Source: Gaeumannomyces sp. JS-464
Lineage: Eukaryota; Ascomycota; Sordariomycetes; Magnaporthales; Magnaporthaceae
Direction of reading: 5' to 3'
Length of the DNA: 64,000 nt
NCBI GenBank assembly: GCA_002197995.1
Contig: NGZR01000003.1
Span: forward strand, 310,001 to 374,000
The position numbers were made by a program, and so were the translations under genes. Position 1 is the first letter of the stretch; every line of letters starts with the position of its first letter. Positions 58,381 through 64,000 of this stretch are shown piece after piece. The notes under the pieces were generated by a model that saw only the letters and a program-made list of their open reading frames with translations, was not told the DNA's origin and did no database searches.

Positions 58381-60268
58381 CTAGTCGTCGTACACCTTTA
58401 CCTTTTCGGCGTACTCTTTGATGTTACTGACGACATTCTCAGTAATGGTGTCGCCCTTGCCCGCGGCGACGCGCAGGATGAGCTCGTTCAGCATCTGCCG
58501 CCCAGGATGTCGACGTGGTCCGCCGTGTGCGGCCGCCCCTGGGGTTGAAGCGTTCGGGCTCGTGCGGCATCTCGACGACCGTGACCTTGACGCCCGCCGG
58601 GTTGTAGCGCTTGTACTTCCACCCGCGGTTGCACATGTACCCCGAGCTCAGCAGGTTGACGGTGCCGTCCCCTCGCCAGGATGACGCCGTGGTCGATGTC
58701 GCCCTGCGTCAGGCCCGTGTCGATGGTGACGTTGAGATTCGTCAGCGACGGGAACTCGGGCGACCGGTAGTAGTACGCCCGCTCCGTCGGCTTGCCCACG
58801 CCGTAGAAGCAGTACACCTTCAAGTTCGGCGCCAGGGGCAGTCGTGTTTCCAGCGGGTTGATCCACTTGGTCGGATCGTCCTCGTTGGCTTCTACTCCTC
58901 CTTCGTGTGCGCGACCCGTGCGAGTAGCTGCCTTGACCGCCGCACGTACCAGTCCTCTGTCGTGTCGAAAAGGTATTTCATGGCGTTGTCGACCGTCAGG
59001 TTACTCTCCGGCGTCGGCGTGGTCCAATTCTGGCCCTGTCGGAAGTGAAAGCACCTGCCCAAACGTATTTTCCTGGCCGGGCAGATCGTCGGGCGCCCAG
59101 GTCGAATTGCCCCAGACGGCGTCGCCGCCGAGCGGGAGCATGGAGGACAGGCCAGGCATGGCGCGGAAGATCTCGGCTCGCTCCTCCTTGCTAAGGAACT
59201 TCTCGAGCCCGTACACGGCAAACGCATTCAGCTGGGCCGTGTCGCGCATCTCGCCCGACAGCACGGCAGCCAGGTCCTTGATGGCGCCCAGCATGCAGCC
59301 GCTTACGTTGATCCAGGACTCGACGTGACGGTCTACCCAGTCGTCGCCGCCCCGGCCGCCCTTCTGCGAGGCGACCCAGTGGAAGAAGTAGAAGATGACC
59401 TGGCTGCCCATGCTGTGGGACACAAGCACGGCCTTGCGGCCCGACGCCTGCACTGACGTCTCGATGTACATCATGAGGCGCGTAAAGTACTGGTCGCGGG
59501 TCTCGAGGTTCGGGTACGACAACCGCCAGTCATAGGCAGCAGTAAACGAGTTGGTAGGGTCGTAGCCTAGCGATGCAAGGTTCTCAAGGATCTTGCTCCA
59601 GATCCAGTAGCCCGTTATGAAGAAGTCGGTGGCGTCGAAGCCTTGGGCGGCGCGCAGCTTGATGTTGGGCGGGTCCAGGCCCGTCTGTTTGTCGAGCATG
59701 ATGTGCTTCTTCCACATCTCCTTGTCCAGGACGAGAGCCCTCATCATAGTCCAGCTGCCCCACAGGCGCTTGCGGAAGTAGGGGCGCGATGTGTTTGCGG
59801 TGCCCCAGGACTCGAGGCCGGTCGAGATGACACCAGGCACCATGACTATTGGGTGATGCGCCTCGAGGCCGTCGAGCCTGGCTTTGGTGCCGACCGAGAA
59901 GGACTCGTAGCTATCGACGAATTCTCGTTCGCCTCTTACCAGATCCTTCATGTCCCTAACAAGGCCGGCGGGAAGGACGTCCAGCAGGTTGTCGACACTC
60001 AAGTCTCCAATCTCGGGGAAGTCTATCAGGTCGTTTGTCTTGGCGAAAAAGCCGGCTGCGATGATGCCTGACAAACTGCCCAGCAGGAAGATAAAGGTGT
60101 TGCGGCGCTTGCGCGTGCGCGGCTTGACGTGCACTACTGTCTTGACGAGCTGGTCCTTTGCGGACCGTGGCGCCGCCGGGCTCGCATCTCTGGGGTATCA
60201 GTAGGGGTCGGAGACGGAGACGGCGTCTCTTCTGGCCTGAGGGCTCGTCGGCGGAGGGTGGTGGCCAT
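58381..60268 (-). CDS. LRO1: Phospholipid:diacylglycerol acyltransferase (PDAT)
   Basis: This ER-membrane LCAT-family enzyme makes triacylglycerol by moving an acyl chain from phospholipid to diacylglycerol. A cytosolic basic N-terminus (TRKRR) precedes one membrane anchor (FIFLLGSLSGIIAAGFF). The lumenal domain shows HHPIVMVPGVISTGLESWG, RLWGSWTMM, YDWRLSYPN, the nucleophile elbow SHSMGSQ, and C-terminal GVILARGDGTVNL-type sequence with the HVDILG histidine region. It ends KEYAEKVKVYDD at 58383. The start at 60268 (MATTLRRRALRPEETPSP) needs one shift near 60185 to join the anchor; otherwise translation would start at 60134. Further shifts lie near 58900, 58675, 58540 and 58505. No intron is needed. 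Ser, Asp and His of the triad can all be placed. Confidence 0.93.
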
Positions 60269-61411
60269 GGTAAAGGCGGGCGCGGTTGAGTCGGCGGGAG
60301 ACGAGCTGCGATGTGTGGTCTGTCGCGAACAACTCTATGCGCGCCGAGATGATCGACAGGAACGGCCAGGGCGGTGGCAAGTCCTGAGGGCAAGGGAGTG
60401 GGGGTGGCGCACCTCGCAGCGAAGGGAGAAAGCAGCGAGACGGGGCAGACGTGGCAGAGGCTGGCACTGGCAGAGGCAGGAGATGCACCGACGCAGATCG
60501 TATCCGTACCCTGAAAACGGTCGCGACCGAGGACGGCAGACACCCAGGCTCCCAGGCCTGGACCCCTCAGGATCCACGGGCCGTCAAAGGAAACAGGCGG
60601 GCGCAGTGCCGGAGTTTGTGCAGCGCACTGGTCGGACGATCATCACATGGGGGCTCCCCTGAATTAATTTTTGTCCTTTGGTGGCGGCGCTAGCCGTCAT
60701 TTAGCTCGACCAGAAAACAACGGCTGACGTCAAAGCCGTCGTCCCATGTGCATGGCGGGAATGCTGAATGCGGTTTAGCGGCCTGGGGATTTTGGCTGTT
60801 TCCGGCCTATCAGCGGTTGCACCAGATGGCATGCGTTTCCTTTCGGGGGTGTGCGCGATTCATGCGTAACAAGCTCCTGCCGTAAGACTCGCTTGATCCA
60901 TGAGAACCAAGTTCTGGTCCCGCGTTCTTTCGCCCGAGAAGCTGGGACGGATAGATGATGCCAGGGCAAGCATCTCTGGGCGTTGTGCGGCTGTTACATG
61001 CGCATATCATCAAATGCATGTGAAGCCCAAGACAAACACGAGCCAGACTTGTGGTGTCAACCACCTTACGGTGATCCGTTCTGCGATTCGTCAGGGTATA
61101 CCCAGTTGGCATTGACCGACAACCTAGTCACTGTTGGAACCCCTCAATCGCTCCCCTCTGCTCATTTCCTGGAACCTCTTAGCACTATTCCGAAGCCACA
61201 GTACTTTGACCCCCGCCAGCGGAGCGAGCGCAACGACTTTTTGCGGGCGGGCCTGCTACTAAAAAACCCTCGGCGCCATCTCGGTCCTTGCGCACGAGCT
61301 CAACCGCTTCCAGTCTGTACTGAAAGAAGACAAAAAACCCGCCCGGCTGCTGGCCCGCATCGTCGCACGCCCGCCCACTCGTCGTGTGTGCGCCGCGCAC
61401 GCACACACACC
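60269..61411. promoter_or_regulatory. Divergent intergenic region, LRO1 and NAA30
   Basis: About 1.1 kb with both promoters. A long open minus frame at 59956-60543 is Arg/Pro-rich and is taken as a shadow of the LRO1 5' region. No other gene recognised. Confidence 0.5.
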
Positions 61412-62452
61412 ATGGCCGCCGCTGGTCTCGTCGCTGCCGCCATACCCGACGGGGCCGCAGCTGATGCCCGTGCCGGCGCCGGCGACAGCAGCTGCGGCAC
61501 GGCCGACAAGCTGCCGGGCGAGCTGCGCTACCTGCGGTACCAGCACGACTTCGAGGAGCAGTACCTGCCCTCCATCCGCGCCCTCATCTCAAAGGACCTG
61601 AGCGAGCCGTATAGTATATATGTCTACCGCTATTTTCTTTACCAATGGGGTCACCTCTGCTTCATGGCAAGTCTTTGCCCCTCTCGCCTCTGTGCCATGT
61701 GTCATGTCGTCCAACCCCGCAGCGACCCCGGCTCCGGAGCTCTCACCTAATGGCTTGCTGACTTGCATCAGGCGCTGAACCCGGCCGACTCGACGCTGGT
61801 GGGCGTCGTCATCTGCAAGCTGGAGACGCACGCGTCGCACTCGCCGCCGACGCGGCGCGGCTACATCGCCATGCTGGCCGTGTCGGCGCCGTTCCGGGGC
61901 CACGGTGTGGCGACGGCGCTGGTGAGGCAGGCCATCGACGCCATGGCCGAGCGCGGCGCCGACGAGGTCGTGCTCGAGACGGAGGAGTCAAACGCCCCGG
62001 CCATGCGCCTGTACGAGCGCCTCGGCTTCATGCGCTCCAAGAAGCTGCACCGCTATTACCTCAACGGGAGCAGCGCGTACCGCCTGGTGCTGCTGCTCAA
62101 GCACATCGACCCGGACGAGGCGACCGACTTGGCCCTCGACGAGAGCGACGTTGTCGACTACCCGCGGCCGGAGCAGATTCGGGCTGCGGGGGTAGTTGCG
62201 GTGTGTCTGTTGGCTACGAGAAATCAAGGCTCCCGCCAGGGATATAGCAGTCCAGAGAAGCTGGGATATGTCTTCTGCGGCTATGGATCGTTGGCTGGCA
62301 TTAAGACAAGTCAGAGCTCAAGAAGGCCCTCGATCAATGTGGAAAACTGCCGCCACCCGTGTCGTATAATCGACCAGACTCTATCTAGCGTGACAATGTT
62401 AGAAGAAAGCCATCCCGGCGCGCCGAGGAGAAATCCTCTAGCCGTCTTATGA
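61412..62452 (+). CDS. MAK3: N-terminal acetyltransferase NatC catalytic subunit (NAA30/Mak3)
   Basis: This GNAT enzyme acetylates N-termini such as Met-Leu/Ile/Phe as part of the NatC complex. Diagnostic sequence: SEPYSIYVYRYFLYQWGHLC, then RGYIAMLAVSAPFRGHGVAT (acetyl-CoA site RxxGxA), VLETEESNAPAMRLYERLGF, and KKLHRYYLNGSSAYRLVL. Exon 1 is 61412-61666 and exon 2 is 61772-62452. The 105-nt intron has a GC donor (GCAAGT) and CTGAC branch site and joins CFM to ALNPADS in frame. The open frame upstream of 61412 has no family similarity, so the ATG at 61412 is chosen. After YRLVLLLK the frame continues about 115 residues more than usual and loses likeness to the family, so a shift or a true extension is possible. 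Confidence 0.92.
61667..61771 (+). other. GC-AG intron in the NAA30 gene
   Basis: The donor is GCAAGT, identical to the fungal GTAAGT consensus except for T to C at position 2. The branch site CTGAC and acceptor TGCATCAG are standard. No GT alternative keeps the frame. Confidence 0.82.
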
Positions 62453-62821
62453 GGTCTTGGAGGGGAAGGAGATGTTGCCTGGCGCGGGACATGCTGCAAT
62501 GCCCTTCTTAGAAGACAAAGCGCTATATAATCGCATTTACAGATACAGGCGGCTTCTATGTCGAGTTTCACTCGACAAGAGTAAGTGATTCGTAACAAGA
62601 AGCAGTTTGTGTAGGTCTGTAATGTATGGTTTTTTGTTACGATTTTATTTGTGCCTGACCACTACCAACAGCGGGGCAATTTTCTGGTGGTCCCACGTCT
62701 AGATTTAGCGCTCAACGAGTGCCAACTTTTTACATTGCGTCACAGCGACCAGACTTGATGATTAAAAAAAGAGGACGGCCATAACACATACAGCCATATC
62801 ATCCTACCGATTTGGGCAGGC
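62453..62821. other. Short intergenic region between NAA30 and the DPH7-like gene
   Basis: 370 bp between two plus-strand genes, AT-rich around 62620-62780. Nothing recognised beyond probable terminator and promoter sequence. Confidence 0.5.
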
Positions 62822-64000
62822 ATGGCTGAAAATGGCAGCATGGCCAGCACTGTCCGGTCCGTCCGGCTGGACATGGAGCCCGCTTGCATCGGATTCTGCC
62901 CAGAAGCGCCAGACTATTTTGTCATAGGCGCCTGGCATCTCGTCGAGAACAAGCCGGACCCATCTGGCAGCACGGACAACGCTCCCCAAACCACTGAAAA
63001 GCAGAAGCATGAGGGGAGAATTGACGTCTACCAGCTGACGGGAGATGAAATGTACTCTTTCTCCCATCTATTTTCCTGTCGTGAACACTGATGATGGGTT
63101 AGAGGGAGGGTAGGCCAGGCTTGACTGACTCCAAGCAAGCACAAAGATACAAACCGAGGCTCACCCGACATGCGCCATCTGGGATCTCGAGTTCCAACCG
63201 CACGCCGGGCGTGGGGACACGTTCGCCGCCGGCACCAGCGCCGGCACGGTGCTTGTCTACAGGGTCGCGGCCTTCGACTTCCCAGACAGCCCCTGAGGCA
63301 GCCGTCGAGGATCGGGCCGATTTCGGACGACGACGAGGTCATGATCACCAAGTGCTGCTGGCACCCCACCGTCCGCGACCTGCTCGCCTTCTCGACGCTG
63401 GCCGGCGGCGTACACCTGGTTAGGCTGGGAGAAACAGGCGACGGCGGCTTTACGGTGGCGGCAATGACGCGCATCCCTGTTCTCAGCCACACGGAGCCCG
63501 CATGGACGGTTGCGCTCGGGCCGACGACGACGCCGGACGCCGCCGCGGCGCTCACCCTCTACTCGGGCGGCGACGACTCGGCGCTGCGCTACGTGGCCTG
63601 CGTGCCCGGGGAGGGAAGCCAGGACTCTTTCGAAAACGTCTGCGAGGCGGTCGCCATGCAGCGCGGGCCCCACGAGGCGGGCGTGGTCTCGATCCTACCA
63701 CTGGGCATCACGCTGAGTTCAGGCTCCAACGTCGTGATTACAGGGAGCTACGACGACAGGGTCCGGGTGCTCGCCGTGCGGCCGCCCGAGCTGGCGTGTG
63801 GCGCGCCGCAGTACAGGATCCTGGCCGAGGCGCACGTCGGCGGCGGCGCGTGGCGGCTGAGGCTGGTGAGCCTCGCGGCTGTTTCGGGCCGGGAAGGGGA
63901 CGACGGGGCCGAGTCTTGGAGAATCAGGCTCCTAGCGCCCTGCATGAGCGCGGGGTCCAGGGTGCTGGAGGTCAGAGGGGCGGATGGGCAGGGCGAGTGG
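62822..64000 (+). CDS. DPH7: DPH7/RRT2-like WD-repeat protein (diphthine methylesterase), 3' cut by window
   Basis: Probable diphthine methylesterase, the WD40 enzyme acting late in diphthamide synthesis on elongation factor 2. The N-terminus has the family pattern: SVRLDMEPACIGFCPEAPDY FVIGAWHLVE, a loop, then GRIDVYQL. WD-type strands follow: THPTCAIWDLEF-like CAIWDLEFQP, TLYSGGDDSALRYV, and EAGVVSILPLGITL leading to VITGSYDDRVRVL. Exon 1 runs 62822 to about 63051, with an intron to about 63147. One shift near 63295 is needed to pass from VAAFDF to SDDDEVMITKCCWHPTVRDL. The gene runs off the right edge; the last WD repeat is missing. Confidence 0.8.

Noticed and set aside
1..64000. CRISPR arrays, operons, Shine-Dalgarno sites or prophage features
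   Set aside because: None expected or seen; all gene structures are eukaryotic with spliceosomal introns.

Overview
This window is nuclear DNA from a filamentous ascomycete. The signs are short spliceosomal introns (about 50-110 nt) with GTNNGT donors and CTAAC/CTGAC branch sites, GC-rich third positions, and a Pezizomycotina gene set. A Sordariomycete is likely; Magnaporthales is possible, but I cannot prove the order from sequence alone. I support 18 protein genes, one weak candidate gene and a 5S rRNA fragment. Nearly every split or oddly ending reading frame lies in a conserved housekeeping gene interrupted by single-base indels. The consensus therefore appears to carry many small indel errors, so CDS spans below run through apparent frameshifts.

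Layout. Positions 1-9735 are gene-poor: an AT-rich low-complexity block (about 1280-1800), a 3' fragment of a 5S rRNA gene (about 2091-2150), one doubtful small secreted protein, and about 6.8 kb without a supportable gene. Next come a polyQ metacaspase (9736-12220, +), a CM1/PACT coiled-coil spindle-pole-body or MTOC protein (13523-18617, -), divergent RAD54 (19393-21878, +), phosphatidylserine synthase (22801-23771, +), threonyl-tRNA synthetase (24455-27080, -), a divergent FBXO21-like F-box protein (27793-29776, +), a mitochondrial carrier (30004-31109, -), ribosomal protein eL36 (31952-32653, -), KGD2 (33502-35055, +), a 2EXR-like protein with an acidic tail (35689-36640, -), GAR1 (37723-38476, +), a DHA-type MFS transporter with a giant N-terminal extension (39259-41766, -), a 3-kb gap, an SLM1-type BAR-PH protein (44808-47755, -), an Ldb17/Dip1/SPIN90 actin protein (49762-51557, -), a multidomain serine-protease-like/pseudokinase gene (52155-56284, -) with a divergent single-pass membrane protein (56614-57708, +), LRO1/PDAT (58381-60268, -), NatC catalytic subunit NAA30/MAK3 (61412-62452, +) and a DPH7/RRT2-like WD protein cut by the window end (62822-64000, +).

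Most neighbours are unrelated housekeeping genes. Two functional threads are visible. One is lipid and plasma-membrane biology: PS synthase, PDAT, and the TORC2/PIP2 effector SLM1 next to the endocytic actin regulator Ldb17. The other is translation: ThrRS, eL36, DPH7 and, through rRNA pseudouridylation, GAR1. The one accessory-looking locus is 52-57.7 kb. There a trypsin-like protease domain keeps a plausible His/Asp/Ser triad, is fused to a kinase fold whose catalytic Asp is replaced by Lys, and is divergently paired with a gene for a protein with a C-terminal membrane anchor. This is my candidate for an undescribed system, by analogy with fungal protease/membrane-effector pairs in allorecognition; its function is inference only.
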